A stretch of DNA of 64,000 bases from Paractinoplanes rishiriensis (GTDB lineage Bacteria; Actinomycetota; Actinomycetes; Mycobacteriales; Micromonosporaceae): positions 434,001 through 498,000 of the forward strand of contig NZ_BOMV01000007.1 in the NCBI RefSeq assembly GCF_016862375.1, read 5' to 3'. A program made the position numbers and the translations under genes. The notes under the pieces are model-generated. The model had not been told where the DNA came from. It did no database searches and saw only the letters and a list, made by a program, of their open reading frames with translations. This document shows, piece by piece, positions 7,906 through 16,732 of the stretch. The first letter of the stretch is position 1. Every line of letters begins with the position of its first letter.

Positions 7906-8847
7906 ATGGGGATCAAGCAGGTGAGGGCGCTCACCACGACGCTGCCCTCGGTCACCTGGATTCCCCTGGCCCGCGCCCATGCCGAGCGGGCCGACGAGAT
8001 GACCGAGGGCCATCGCACGCGTCGTGCCACCGGCGAAAAGCACGCCATCGAAGACTTCCTCTACGACTACTACGGCACCCGCCCGGCCCAGTTGCGCCGC
8101 TGGCACCCCGGGGTCGGCGCCGGCCTCGCGCCCGCTCCTGCCGGGGTGGCCGAACACGCCGCCTGGAAGTTCTACCTGACCTATCCGGACGGTGTGGTCA
8201 CCCTCGACGAGGAAGCGTTCATGCACGCCCGCGGCGAGAGCGTCCGCTACATCCACGGGCTGCTCACCGCGACCGCGTCCCGGCCGGTCTTCTCCGGCTG
8301 CTTCGGCCTGCACGAGTGGGCCATGGTCTACCGCGATCGCGAGCACCGGCACCCGCTGCCGCTGCGGCTCGGCCAGGACGAGACCGACAAGGTCGTCGAG
8401 CAGCACCCGATCCGGTGCACGCACTACGACGCGTTCCGGTTCTTCACCCCCGAGGCGGTTGGTCTCAACCGGCTCCAGCCCACCCGGGCCACCCAGGTTG
8501 ACCTCGATCAGCCCGGCTGCCTGCACGCCGCGATGGACGTGCACAAGTGGGCCACCAAGCTGGGGCCGGCGGTGCCCGGTGCGCTGGCTCTCGACTGCTT
8601 CGCCCTGGCCGCCGACATCCGGCTGCTCGACATGCAGGCCAGCCCGTACGACCTGACCTCCTACGGCTACGAACCCGTGAAGATCGAAACCCCGGAGGGC
8701 AAGGCCGAGTACGTCGCCCGGCAGCGCGAGTTCGCCCGGCGGGCCGCGGCGCTGCGGGCCCGTCTCATCCGGGTGTGCGAGGAACTGCTGGGTGCCGAGG
8801 CGTCCCGCCGCAACCGCGAGGCGGTCGCACCGTTCAACCACCGCTGA
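7906..8847 (+). CDS. Conserved actinobacterial protein, often labelled 3-methyladenine DNA glycosylase
   Basis: This 313-residue soluble protein belongs to a widespread actinobacterial family recognised by the segments GEKHAIEDFLYDYYGTRPAQLRRWHPG and GCLHAAMDVHKWATKLGP. The family is frequently labelled 3-methyladenine DNA glycosylase, but I see no helix-hairpin-helix or AAG-type motif that would justify the name, so the function should be treated as unknown. The start is preceded by TACGCT at 7 nt. The 3' end overlaps the convergent hydrolase by 14 bases. Confidence 0.7.
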   Translation: MGIKQVRALTTTLPSVTWIPLARAHAERADEMTEGHRTRRATGEKHAIEDFLYDYYGTRPAQLRRWHPGVGAGLAPAPAGVAEHAAWKFYLTYPDGVVTLDEEAFMHARGESVRYIHGLLTATASRPVFSGCFGLHEWAMVYRDREHRHPLPLRLGQDETDKVVEQHPIRCTHYDAFRFFTPEAVGLNRLQPTRATQVDLDQPGCLHAAMDVHKWATKLGPAVPGALALDCFALAADIRLLDMQASPYDLTSYGYEPVKIETPEGKAEYVARQREFARRAAALRARLIRVCEELLGAEASRRNREAVAPFNHR

Positions 8848-9589
8848 CGAACGCCAGGACCAGCCGCAGCGTCTCGTCCGGCCGGTCCAGATGCACGTCG
8901 TGGCCGGCGCCGGCGACCACCACGGCCGGCCCGCGCACCTCTGCCGGGTCGAGGGTGCCGTGCTCGCCCAGGATGGTCAGCACCGGGGCGGTGACCCGGT
9001 CTCGCTCCGCCCCGCGCGCCACCGCCGCGACCTCGCGAATCGCGGCCGCCATGACGTCGGCGTCGAAGCGCGGCCACAGGCCGTCGGCGCGACGCTCGAG
9101 GCCGGCGATCCAGGCATCCGCGATCGGCGCGTCACCGAGGAACCGCCGGGCCGCGGCCTCGTCGGCGAACGGCACCGGCCAGGACGCGAACCACTTCCCG
9201 AGCCGCTCCGGGTAGTCGCCGCCCCCGCCACCGACCCCGCCCTCGATTATGACGAGCCCCCGGCAGAGATCCGGTCGCGCGGCGGCGGTGAGCATCGCGG
9301 TGTGCGCACCCATCGACTGGCCGACCAGCCAGGCCGGACCGTCGTCGAGCAGCGCCACGGCGTCGCGGACGTAGGCGGCCCGCGAGACGTCGTCCGGGCG
9401 ACGGGTGCTGTGCCCGTGACCTCGCTGGTCCGGCACCAGGACGCGGTAGCCGGCCGCGGCGATCCCGCGGGCCAGCGGCACCATCTCGGTGGCGCTGCCG
9501 GCCAGCCCGTGCAGCAGCAGCACGGTGCCCCGGTCGCCGCCGGACAGGGTGATCACCGACAGGCCGGCGGTTGTCGTCCGCTTTTCCAC
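8834..9589 (-). CDS. Alpha/beta hydrolase
   Basis: This 251-residue hydrolase has LLLHGLAGSA (oxyanion hole), PDQRGHGHS, the nucleophile elbow GQSMGAH near residue 90 and a C-terminal GAGHDVHLDRP with the catalytic His. The layout is that of the epoxide hydrolase/haloperoxidase-like esterases. It stands alone, convergent with the preceding gene, and nothing nearby indicates a substrate. Confidence 0.85.
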   Translation of the reverse strand: MEKRTTTAGLSVITLSGGDRGTVLLLHGLAGSATEMVPLARGIAAAGYRVLVPDQRGHGHSTRRPDDVSRAAYVRDAVALLDDGPAWLVGQSMGAHTAMLTAAARPDLCRGLVIIEGGVGGGGGDYPERLGKWFASWPVPFADEAAARRFLGDAPIADAWIAGLERRADGLWPRFDADVMAAAIREVAAVARGAERDRVTAPVLTILGEHGTLDPAEVRGPAVVVAGAGHDVHLDRPDETLRLVLAFVSGG

Positions 9590-9796
9590 TCAAGTGCATC
9601 CTTCGTCGGCGAGGTGCCGGGTCCGCGCAGGATGGAGCGCGAATCGGCCGGCCACCATCATCGCCGGGTGCGGACATGGCTGATGGTGCTGGTCGCCGGC
9701 AGTATCGCGGCCCAGGGCCGGAGGACTACTGCGTCGAGGCGGCAATGGATGCGGTGGACACCGGCGGACCTGGACCTGCCGACATTCAGCCACGCT

Positions 9797-9839
9797 CCCG
9801 CCCGCCGCCCGCCGCCCGCCGCCCGCCGCCCGCCACCCG
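9797..9839. repeat. 7-bp tandem repeat (CCCGCCG)n, potential G-quadruplex
   Basis: Four perfect CCCGCCG units (9801-9828) plus degenerate flanking units. On the minus strand this reads as six G-runs of three separated by short loops, the canonical G-quadruplex pattern. Confidence 0.8.
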
Positions 9840-9989
9840 GGATCTTGACGCCGACGCCGCCCGGGCAGGCAGTCCACCTCGCCGCAACCCAACGGCCGCG
9901 CAAACTCCAGAGATCATGTGGAGTTCGTGTTCTCTCGACTTTCGCCATTTGATTGATGCGCGGCCGGTGCCATCGCCTCCGCAGGTCGT

Positions 9990-10017
9990 GGACCGGTGAC
10001 GCCGACCCGACCGGTCC
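9990..10017 (-). terminator. Hairpin downstream of the MFS gene
   Basis: Perfect 8-bp arms GGACCGGT and ACCGGTCC enclose 12 nt, about 70 bases after the MFS stop. There is no T-tract, so a terminator role is only a guess. Confidence 0.35.
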
Positions 10018-10084
10018 CGTGAGCACGGGCGAACCACCACCGCGGGCGATGATCAGCGCACCAAGATCGCGGGCGGCCGGCGGG

Positions 10085-11350
10085 TCAGCGGCCCGGCAGG
10101 TCGGCGTGCCGGAAGGGTGAGAGTGCGAGGTAGGCGGCCGACAGGACCAGGCCGCCGATGCCCGCCCAGACGGCCGTCCGGAAGCTGGTGGCGTCGGCGA
10201 GCAGGCCACCCGCCGGAGCGCCGATCACGATCATGCCGCGGTTGAGCGAGCGGATCGTGGTGTTCATCCGGCCCTGCAGCCGGTCCGGGGTGACCGACTG
10301 GCGGTAGGCCAGTTCGTTGGGGCCCTCGACGCCCATCGCGATCCAGAACAGGAACTGGCCGGCGATCAGCATCGCCCAGCCGGCCGGGCCGGGCACCGCG
10401 AACGCGACCAGCAACCAGGGCAGCGGCATGAGCACCCGGGTGGCGACCATGGTGCGGCCCGGTCCGAAGCGCACCGAGCAGCGGTTCGCGGCCGCGCCGC
10501 CGAGGACCGCGCCCAGACCGGCGCCCGCGTAGGTGACGCTGAGCTGGAACTCGTTGAGGCCCAGGCCGCCGTCCGCCGGGCCGCGCAGCTGGTAGAGGAC
10601 GAAAACCGCGATCAGGACGCTGTGCGCGAGGAACCACAGGTGCCCGCTCAACGCCATCGGCGCGAGCATCCGGTGCTGGTAGACCCACGCCAGGCCCTCG
10701 CGCAACTCGGCCCACAACCCGCGTCGCCCGGCCGCCGGCCGGACGGTCTCGCCGACCCTGATCCGGCTGATCAGCAGGCCGGACACGGCGAACGAGACGG
10801 CGTCGATCAGGAACGCCACCGGCGCGCCCACGGTCCTGATCAGCACTCCGGCCAGCAGCGGCCCGGCGGTCTGCGCGACCGCGGCGGACTGTTCCGCGCG
10901 CGCGGTGGCCGCGGTGAGCAGCCCCGGCGACCGGACCACCGTGGGCATGAAAGCCTGCGCCGACGCGTCGAAGAAGAGCGAGAGAACGCCGATCGCCGCG
11001 ACCACTATCAGGAGGGCGGGAAAGGTGAGCTGGCCCACGGCGTACAGCAATGGAATGACACACAGCAGCAACGCGCGCCCGGCATCCGTGCCCACCATCA
11101 TCGGCTTGCGCCGGTAGCGGTCCGAGATCACCCCGGCGATCAAACCCATGAGGAGGTACGGGACCACGCCGGCGGCGCTGAGCAACCCCATCTGTGTCGC
11201 CGAAGCCTGCAGGACCACCGCCGCAAGCACCTGAACCGCCAGCAACGTGACGTGGCTGCCAAAGACCGAAACAGTGCCCGCAGTCCACAAAAGCCGAAAA
11301 TCCGGCAGATCCCAGGGCCGCCGCACCGCGGTCCCGACCGGATCCTCCAT
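10085..11350 (-). CDS. MFS transporter (enterobactin exporter-like class)
   Basis: This 421-residue protein has about 12 hydrophobic segments, with the MFS loop motif in GVISDRYRRKPMM between segments 2 and 3. It starts PWDLPDFRLLW, a hallmark of the EntS/LmrP-like MFS_3 group. The ATG at 11350 is chosen over a further upstream in-frame codon because GAGGA lies 7 nt before it. Drug or siderophore efflux is the usual role; neighbours give no hint of substrate. Confidence 0.85.
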   Translation of the reverse strand: MEDPVGTAVRRPWDLPDFRLLWTAGTVSVFGSHVTLLAVQVLAAVVLQASATQMGLLSAAGVVPYLLMGLIAGVISDRYRRKPMMVGTDAGRALLLCVIPLLYAVGQLTFPALLIVVAAIGVLSLFFDASAQAFMPTVVRSPGLLTAATARAEQSAAVAQTAGPLLAGVLIRTVGAPVAFLIDAVSFAVSGLLISRIRVGETVRPAAGRRGLWAELREGLAWVYQHRMLAPMALSGHLWFLAHSVLIAVFVLYQLRGPADGGLGLNEFQLSVTYAGAGLGAVLGGAAANRCSVRFGPGRTMVATRVLMPLPWLLVAFAVPGPAGWAMLIAGQFLFWIAMGVEGPNELAYRQSVTPDRLQGRMNTTIRSLNRGMIVIGAPAGGLLADATSFRTAVWAGIGGLVLSAAYLALSPFRHADLPGR

Positions 11351-11507
11351 TCGCCGATCCTCGCAACCGTTCTTGAATGCGGCTCCTCCGACCCCGCACC
11401 AATGAACCGCAGATCGACAAGATCGCGTTCGTAGACCCAAGGGGCGCGACAGGATCAGGCGGAGTCAAACCGCTGCGCGGAACGGGTCTCGCGGGGCGGT
11501 CTGCGCG

Positions 11508-11933
11508 CTAGTCACCCGGGAATGAGCGGCGGTTGCGCTTCGTCTCGCCGCGGCGTTTTTTCTCGGCTATGCGGCGTTCGACCGAGCCGCGGGACGGCTT
11601 GGTGGCCCGGCGCACCCGCGGCGGCGGCGCGATGGCACCGGCCACGATGCCGGCCAGGCGGGCCTCGGCGGCCTCCCGGTTGCGCAGCTGGGAGCGGTGC
11701 TCGGAGGCCACGATCGTGAGCACGCCGCCGACCAGGCGACCGGCCAGGCGTTCTATCGCCCGCTCTTTCAACCTCGGCCCCAGCACCGGCGACTCGGCCA
11801 GGTTCCAGGACAGCTCGACCCGCGAGTCCGTGGTGTTGACCCCCTGGCCACCGGGCCCGCTGGACCGGGAAAAACGCCAGCTCAACTCCGTGTCCGGGAT
11901 CACCAGGCCCGGCCGGATCACTACCTCGGCCAT
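11508..11933 (-). CDS. arfB: Alternative ribosome-rescue factor / peptidyl-tRNA hydrolase ArfB
   Basis: The 141-residue protein has the class-I release-factor catalytic core: SRSSGPGGQGVNTTDSRVEL with the GGQ tripeptide that hydrolyses peptidyl-tRNA. It lacks the codon-recognition domain and ends in a basic tail (KKRRGETKRNRRS) that in ArfB enters the empty mRNA channel. Length matches the family (~140). It would release ribosomes stalled on mRNAs lacking a stop codon. Confidence 0.9.
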   Translation of the reverse strand: MAEVVIRPGLVIPDTELSWRFSRSSGPGGQGVNTTDSRVELSWNLAESPVLGPRLKERAIERLAGRLVGGVLTIVASEHRSQLRNREAAEARLAGIVAGAIAPPPRVRRATKPSRGSVERRIAEKKRRGETKRNRRSFPGD

Positions 11934-12050
11934 CGGCCTGCTACCTCCTCGCGCTCGCCGCCCAGCATCGCACCGCTCCGCGGAGAGCGCCACGCGGTTA
12001 TCCGTCAGGTCCGGCGGACCCGACGGGCGTCGAACCGTCCCCGGACAAGG

Positions 12051-12056
12051 CAGTAT
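12051..12056 (+). promoter_or_regulatory. -10 element of an apparently leaderless gene
   Basis: CAGTAT ends 6 nt before the GTG at 12063; no ribosome-binding site is visible. Confidence 0.4.
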
Positions 12057-12062
12057 GGGTGG

Positions 12063-13376
12063 GTGACGTCCCCTAACGCGCCGGTTGTCGGTACCGGCTA
12101 TCCGTGGCCTTTGGAAACCACCCGGCTGGGCAACGGCCTTCGGGTTGTGGTCAGTGCGGACCGGAGCGCGCCGGTTGTGTGCGTCAACCTCTGGTATGAC
12201 GTGGGCTCTCGGCATGAGCCGGCCGGGCAGACCGGTTTCGCGCATCTCTTCGAGCATCTGATGTTCGAAGGGTCGGTGCATGTGGCCAAGACCGAGCACA
12301 TGCGGCTGGTGCAGGGCAACGGTGGGTCGTTGAACGCGACCACCAACCCGGACCGCACCAACTACTTCGAGACGATGCCGTCCGAGCATCTCGAGTTGGC
12401 GCTCTGGCTGGAGGCCGACCGGATGGGCGGGCTGGTGCCGGCGCTCACCCAGGAGACCCTGGACAACCAGCGCGAGGTGGTAAAGAACGAAAGGCGGCAG
12501 CGGTACGAGAACGTGCCCTACGGCGATGCCTGGCTGCGCCTGCTGGAGCTGCTCTACCCGGAGGGTCACCCCTACCACCACGCCACGATCGGGTCGATGG
12601 AAGACCTGAACGCGGCGAGCCTGGACACGTTCAAGGCGTTCCACCAGCATTACTACGCGCCCAACAACTGCGTGCTCACCGTGGTCGGCGACACCTCGCC
12701 GGAGGAGGTGTTCGCGCTGGCCGAGAAATACTTCGGGGCGATCGAGCCGGTGACCTCGATCCCGCCGGCGCCCAGTGGGCACCTGCCGGGGCCGGCCACC
12801 TCGCCGGTCCGCGAGACCGTGCCGGCCGCGGTGCCGGCGCCGCGGATCTACGTGTCGCACCGCACCTACCCGTTCGGCACCGCCCAGTACGACGCCGTCA
12901 CCGTCCTCGCGACCGTGCTCGGCAACGGCCGGGGCAGCCGGCTCTACCAGCGGCTCGCCGACGGCAAGCGGATCGCCCAGCCGGACTACATCGGGTCGTA
13001 CGGGGTCGACCTGGCGCACGCGCCGGCCCCGATGATCATCACCGCCACCGCCAAGGACGGCGTGGACGTGGGCGTGCTCGAGGAGGGGCTGGCCGAGGTG
13101 GTCGGCAGCCTGATCACCGAGCCGGTCACCGCGGCCGAGCTCGACCGGGCCAAGGCACTTCTGACCACAGCCTGGTGGCGGCAGGTGTCCACGGTGGGCG
13201 GCCGGGCCGACACGCTCGGCCGGTACGCGACCCAGTTCGGCGACCCGGCCACGGTGGCGTACCGCCTGCCGCAGTGGCTCGCGGTGACCGCCGACGACGT
13301 GACCGCGGCCGCCGCGTACGCACTCAAGCCCGAGTCCCGGGTGACGCTGACCTACGTTCCCGAGGAGAAGCCATGA
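12063..13376 (+). CDS. M16-family zinc metallopeptidase, active subunit
   Basis: This 437-residue protein carries the inverted zinc motif His61-x-x-Glu64-His65 in HLFEHLMFEG, with the downstream third ligand in the NERRQRYENVPYG region, as in PqqL, pitrilysin and mitochondrial-processing-peptidase relatives. The C-terminal half is a second, non-catalytic M16 domain. It is translationally coupled (ATGA) to a second M16 gene without the zinc motif, so the enzyme is probably a heterodimer of active and inactive subunits. No signal peptide is seen, so it is expected in the cytoplasm. Confidence 0.93.
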   Translation: MTSPNAPVVGTGYPWPLETTRLGNGLRVVVSADRSAPVVCVNLWYDVGSRHEPAGQTGFAHLFEHLMFEGSVHVAKTEHMRLVQGNGGSLNATTNPDRTNYFETMPSEHLELALWLEADRMGGLVPALTQETLDNQREVVKNERRQRYENVPYGDAWLRLLELLYPEGHPYHHATIGSMEDLNAASLDTFKAFHQHYYAPNNCVLTVVGDTSPEEVFALAEKYFGAIEPVTSIPPAPSGHLPGPATSPVRETVPAAVPAPRIYVSHRTYPFGTAQYDAVTVLATVLGNGRGSRLYQRLADGKRIAQPDYIGSYGVDLAHAPAPMIITATAKDGVDVGVLEEGLAEVVGSLITEPVTAAELDRAKALLTTAWWRQVSTVGGRADTLGRYATQFGDPATVAYRLPQWLAVTADDVTAAAAYALKPESRVTLTYVPEEKP

Positions 13377-14716
13377 CGCTCGTCACCACCCGGCCCTCGG
13401 CGGGGCCGGCCCGGCCGTACACCTTCCCGGAGTTGCGCCGGGTGAGCGTGGGCGGCGGCACCGTGGTCGCCGCGCACCTGCCGGGCCAGCTGCTGGCCAG
13501 CGCCATGCTGCTGCTCGATGCCGGCGCCGCCCGCGAGCCGGCCGGCCGCGAGGGCACCGCCACCGTGCTGGCCAAGTCGCTCGAGGAGGGCACCCGGGCG
13601 CGCGACTCGGCCGCGTACGCGCTGGCTTTGGAGAGCCTGGGCGCCGAGCTGGCGCCGTCGGTCGACTGGGACGCGTTCCGGGTCGGCGTGTCCGCGACCG
13701 TGCCGCGGCTGCTGGACGCCGTGCGTCTGGCCGCCGAGGCCGCCCGCACCCCGCGGCTCGACCCGGAGGACGTGGCCCGGGTCCGCGACGACGAGGTGAC
13801 CGCGCTGCGGATGGACTGGGCCCAGCCGGGGCCGCGGGCCGACGCGGTGCTGCGCGCCGACCTCTTCGGCGACGGGCGCTACGGCCGCCCGCTGCACGGC
13901 GACCCCACGTCGGTGGCCGCCGTGACCGTCGACGACGTGGTCGCGTTCCACCAGAACTGGATGCTCCGCCCCGGTGTGCTGCTGGTGGCCGGTGACCTGG
14001 ACACGCTCGACCTGACCGCGCTCGGCGAGGCCGCGTTCGCGGGCACCGGCGGCGAACCGCTGGCGCCGGAGGGCCCGCTCGGCGTGCCGGTGCGCGACCA
14101 GCGCCGGATCATCCTGGTGGACCGGCCCGGCTCGGTGCAGTCGACGCTGCGGATCGGGCACCGGGCGCCGGAGCGGGCCACCCCGGACTACGTGCCGATG
14201 ACGCTCGCCGCCACGGTGCTGGGCGGCGCGTTCACGTCCCGGCTCAACCATTTGATCCGCGAGGTCAAGGGCTACACGTACGGGATCCGCGGCAGTTACG
14301 CGATGACCCGGCGGTTCGGCCGGTTCGAGGTGGCCGCGGGCGTGCAGACCGCGGTGACCGTGCCGGCCGTCACCGACACGCTCGGCGAGATCACCCGCAC
14401 CCAGGTGGACGGGGTGACCGAGGACGAGCTGGCGGTAGCCCGGTCGTGGCGGGCCGGCCAGCTGTCGGTCGAGATGCAGACGCCCGGCGCGATCGTGGGC
14501 GCGCTCGGCACGCTGGTGCTGCACGGCCTGCCCGACGACTACTACCCGGCGCTGCGCCGGCAGTACCTGGAGGCCACCGTGGCCGAGGTGTCCGCGGCCG
14601 CGGCCGCGCACCTGCACCCGGGCGGCCTCACGCTGGTGATCGAGGGCGACGCGGCGCTGATCCGTGGCGAGTTGGCCGACGCCGGTGTCGGCGAAGTGGT
14701 CGACGCGGAGCTGTAA
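13373..14716 (+). CDS. M16-family peptidase-like protein, inactive partner subunit
   Basis: This 447-residue M16-fold protein lacks the HxxEH zinc motif; the corresponding region reads GREGTATVLAKSLEEG. It retains the R/Y pair region (RLNHLIREVKGYTYG) that helps bind substrate in non-catalytic M16 subunits. Its ATG overlaps the stop of the active subunit, supporting equimolar production of a heterodimer. Confidence 0.92.
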   Translation: MTLVTTRPSAGPARPYTFPELRRVSVGGGTVVAAHLPGQLLASAMLLLDAGAAREPAGREGTATVLAKSLEEGTRARDSAAYALALESLGAELAPSVDWDAFRVGVSATVPRLLDAVRLAAEAARTPRLDPEDVARVRDDEVTALRMDWAQPGPRADAVLRADLFGDGRYGRPLHGDPTSVAAVTVDDVVAFHQNWMLRPGVLLVAGDLDTLDLTALGEAAFAGTGGEPLAPEGPLGVPVRDQRRIILVDRPGSVQSTLRIGHRAPERATPDYVPMTLAATVLGGAFTSRLNHLIREVKGYTYGIRGSYAMTRRFGRFEVAAGVQTAVTVPAVTDTLGEITRTQVDGVTEDELAVARSWRAGQLSVEMQTPGAIVGALGTLVLHGLPDDYYPALRRQYLEATVAEVSAAAAAHLHPGGLTLVIEGDAALIRGELADAGVGEVVDAEL

Positions 14717-14726
14717 CGCCGCGCGC

Positions 14727-14732
14727 TAACGT
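14727..14732 (+). promoter_or_regulatory. -10 element of an apparently leaderless gene
   Basis: TAACGT ends 7 nt before the ATG at 14740. The surrounding CTAACGTCGC is nearly repeated before the paralogous gene at 15725. Confidence 0.5.
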
Positions 14733-14739
14733 CGCGGCC

Positions 14740-15657
14740 ATGACCATCACCAGTACGCCGCCGGAGGTGCGGCCGGCCCACCGGGTGCTCCGGGCCGGCC
14801 TGCTCTTCCTGCTGGTGCTCCCCGGCCTGCTGTGGGCCGGGGTGCGGCTCTTCGGCCTGCCGGGCGGCTACCTGCTGGCGTTCACCCCGTACGCCGCGGC
14901 CTGGGCCTGGATACCGGTGCTGGCCGCGCTGGCGGCCCGCAAGTGGCTGGTGGCCGCGGTCGCCGTGATGGCGGCCGCGGTCCTGTCCGTGGGGGTGCTG
15001 CCGCGGGCCCTGCCGGACGCCGCGCACGGCCCGGCCGGCGGCACGCCGCTGACGGTCATGACGATCAACCTGTTCCGCGGCGCCGCCGACCCGGCCGCGG
15101 TGACCCGCCTGGTCCGCGAGCACGACGTCGCGGTGCTGGCGGTGCAGGAGTTGACCCCGGCGGCCCGGGACGCGCTGGCGGCGGCCGGGCTCGACACGCT
15201 GCTGCCGCACCGGACGCTGGCGGCCGAGCCGGGCGCGACGGGGTCGGGGCTCTATTCGCGGTTTCCGGTGACCGCTACCGGCGCCGAGCGAGGGCCGGGC
15301 GGCAATCTGGAGGCGTACGCGACCGTCCAGCCGCCGGGTGCCGGGCCGGTCGGCGTGGAGTCGGCGCACTGGGGCCGGCGGGCCGATCCGGCCGGTGAGC
15401 CCGGCGGCGTGCCACGCATCCTGCTGGGTGACTTCAACGCCACCCTCGACCACGCGCCGCTGCGCGACCTGGTGGCCGGCGGCTACCGGGACGCGGCCGA
15501 CGCGGTCGGCGACGGGCTGGAGCCCACCCTCGGCCCGGTCACCCTCGACCACGTCCTGGTCGACCGCCGGATCGGCGTAACGGATGTCGATGTGCGGCCG
15601 GTGCCCCGCAGCGACCACCGATCGATCATCGCCGTTCTGGCCCTGCCGGCGACCTAA
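14740..15657 (+). CDS. Endonuclease/exonuclease/phosphatase-family protein, membrane-anchored
   Basis: The 305-residue protein has three N-terminal membrane segments (LLFLLVLPGLLWAGV, YAAAWAWIPVLAAL, LVAAVAVMAAAVLSVGVL) and an EEP catalytic domain placed outside the membrane: TINLF, AVQEL, an ESAHW His, GDFNATLDH, LDHVLVD and the terminal SDHRS. It is a tandem paralogue of the next gene but about 30 residues shorter, with deletions between the ESAHW and GDFN motifs and before LDHVLVD. The family cleaves phosphodiester or phosphoester bonds in nucleic acids, lipids or inositol phosphates; the substrate here is unknown. Confidence 0.85.
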   Translation: MTITSTPPEVRPAHRVLRAGLLFLLVLPGLLWAGVRLFGLPGGYLLAFTPYAAAWAWIPVLAALAARKWLVAAVAVMAAAVLSVGVLPRALPDAAHGPAGGTPLTVMTINLFRGAADPAAVTRLVREHDVAVLAVQELTPAARDALAAAGLDTLLPHRTLAAEPGATGSGLYSRFPVTATGAERGPGGNLEAYATVQPPGAGPVGVESAHWGRRADPAGEPGGVPRILLGDFNATLDHAPLRDLVAGGYRDAADAVGDGLEPTLGPVTLDHVLVDRRIGVTDVDVRPVPRSDHRSIIAVLALPAT

Positions 15658-15711
15658 GCAAAAGTGGTGAAGACCTCGTGAGCAGGGAAGACGCTGGTAG
15701 CAAAAGGCGGC

Positions 15712-15717
15712 TAACCT
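15712..15717 (+). promoter_or_regulatory. -10 element of an apparently leaderless gene
   Basis: TAACCT ends 7 nt before the ATG at 15725, the same spacing as in the upstream paralogue. Confidence 0.5.
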
Positions 15718-15724
15718 CGCCGCC

Positions 15725-16732
15725 ATGACGATCATGCGCGCCCCGGTCGAGACACCGCCGGCCGACGCCGTCCGTGGCCGACGAAAGGTGACGCTGACCG
15801 TGCTGTTCTGGTTTCTGGTGCTGCCCGGCCTGGTGTGGGCGATCGTCCGGCTAGGCGGATGGGAGCGCGGGCCGCTGGTGCAATTGTTCGCTTTCACGCC
15901 GTACGTGGCCGCCTGGTCCTGGTTGCCCGCCGTGCTCACCCTGGCCACCCGGCGCTGGACCGCCGGCGCCGTGGCGCTGGCCGTGGCGATCACGCTGACC
16001 GCGCTGGTGGCGCCGCGCGCGCTGAGCGGCGAACGCGGCCCGGCGACCGGCGTCACCCTGCGGGTGATGACCAGCAACATGCTGTTCGGCGGTGCCGATC
16101 CGGCCACCGTCGTGGGGCTGGTCCGCGATCTGCGGATCGATGTGCTGGCGGTGCAGGAGTTCACCGCGGAGGGCCGGGACGCGCTGGCCGCCGCGGGGCT
16201 GGGCGAGCTGATGCCGTACAACTCGCTGGCCGACGAGATCGCCGCGTCCGGCTCCGGGCTCTACTCGCGGTACCCGCTGGCCGACAAGGGCGACAAACGT
16301 AACGGCGGGGGCTTCCGGCAGGCGTACGGCACGGTCGTGGCCCCCGGCGCCGGGCCGGTGGTGGTCGAGTCGGTGCACCCGCTCGCGCCCTGGTCGGTGC
16401 GGGTGAACGAGGACTGGCGCAGCGACCTGCTGGCCCAGCCACCGGCCGACCCGGACGGCACGCCGCGCATCCTGCTGGGCGACTTCAACGCGACACTCGA
16501 CCACGGACCGTTGCGCGAGCTGATCGCGACCGGTTACCGGGACGCCGCCGACGCGGCCGGCAAGGGCCTGATCGGCACCTGGCCCTACGAGGGCGGCCGG
16601 GCGATCCCCAAGGTGACCATCGACCACATCCTGGTCGACGAACGCATCGGCGTACGCGACGTCAGCGTGCACCCGATCCCGCGCAGTGACCACCGCGCGG
16701 TGGTCGCGGAGCTGACCGTCCCGGCATCATGA
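15725..16732 (+). CDS. Endonuclease/exonuclease/phosphatase-family protein, membrane-anchored
   Basis: This 335-residue paralogue of the preceding gene has the same three-segment membrane anchor and a full EEP domain: MTSNMLF, AVQEF, ESVHP with the catalytic His, GDFNATLDHG, IDHILVD and RSDHRAV. All catalytic residues expected for the family are visible. Its stop overlaps the ATG of the acetyltransferase gene (ATGA). The pair probably arose by tandem duplication, the upstream copy having lost two loops. Confidence 0.87.
   Translation: MTIMRAPVETPPADAVRGRRKVTLTVLFWFLVLPGLVWAIVRLGGWERGPLVQLFAFTPYVAAWSWLPAVLTLATRRWTAGAVALAVAITLTALVAPRALSGERGPATGVTLRVMTSNMLFGGADPATVVGLVRDLRIDVLAVQEFTAEGRDALAAAGLGELMPYNSLADEIAASGSGLYSRYPLADKGDKRNGGGFRQAYGTVVAPGAGPVVVESVHPLAPWSVRVNEDWRSDLLAQPPADPDGTPRILLGDFNATLDHGPLRELIATGYRDAADAAGKGLIGTWPYEGGRAIPKVTIDHILVDERIGVRDVSVHPIPRSDHRAVVAELTVPAS

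Larger units (their letters stand above)
9590..10084. other. Gene-free interval with GC-rich tandem repeat
   Basis: No convincing coding region is seen in these ~495 bases; the open frames are compositionally random. The interval holds a 7-bp tandem repeat (9797-9839) and a hairpin at 9990-10017 downstream of the MFS gene. Confidence 0.55.

Noticed and set aside
9571..9999. A possible gene in the interval after the alpha/beta hydrolase
   Set aside because: It has no ribosome-binding site, is Arg/Pro-rich low-complexity because of the GC repeat, and resembles no family I recognise.
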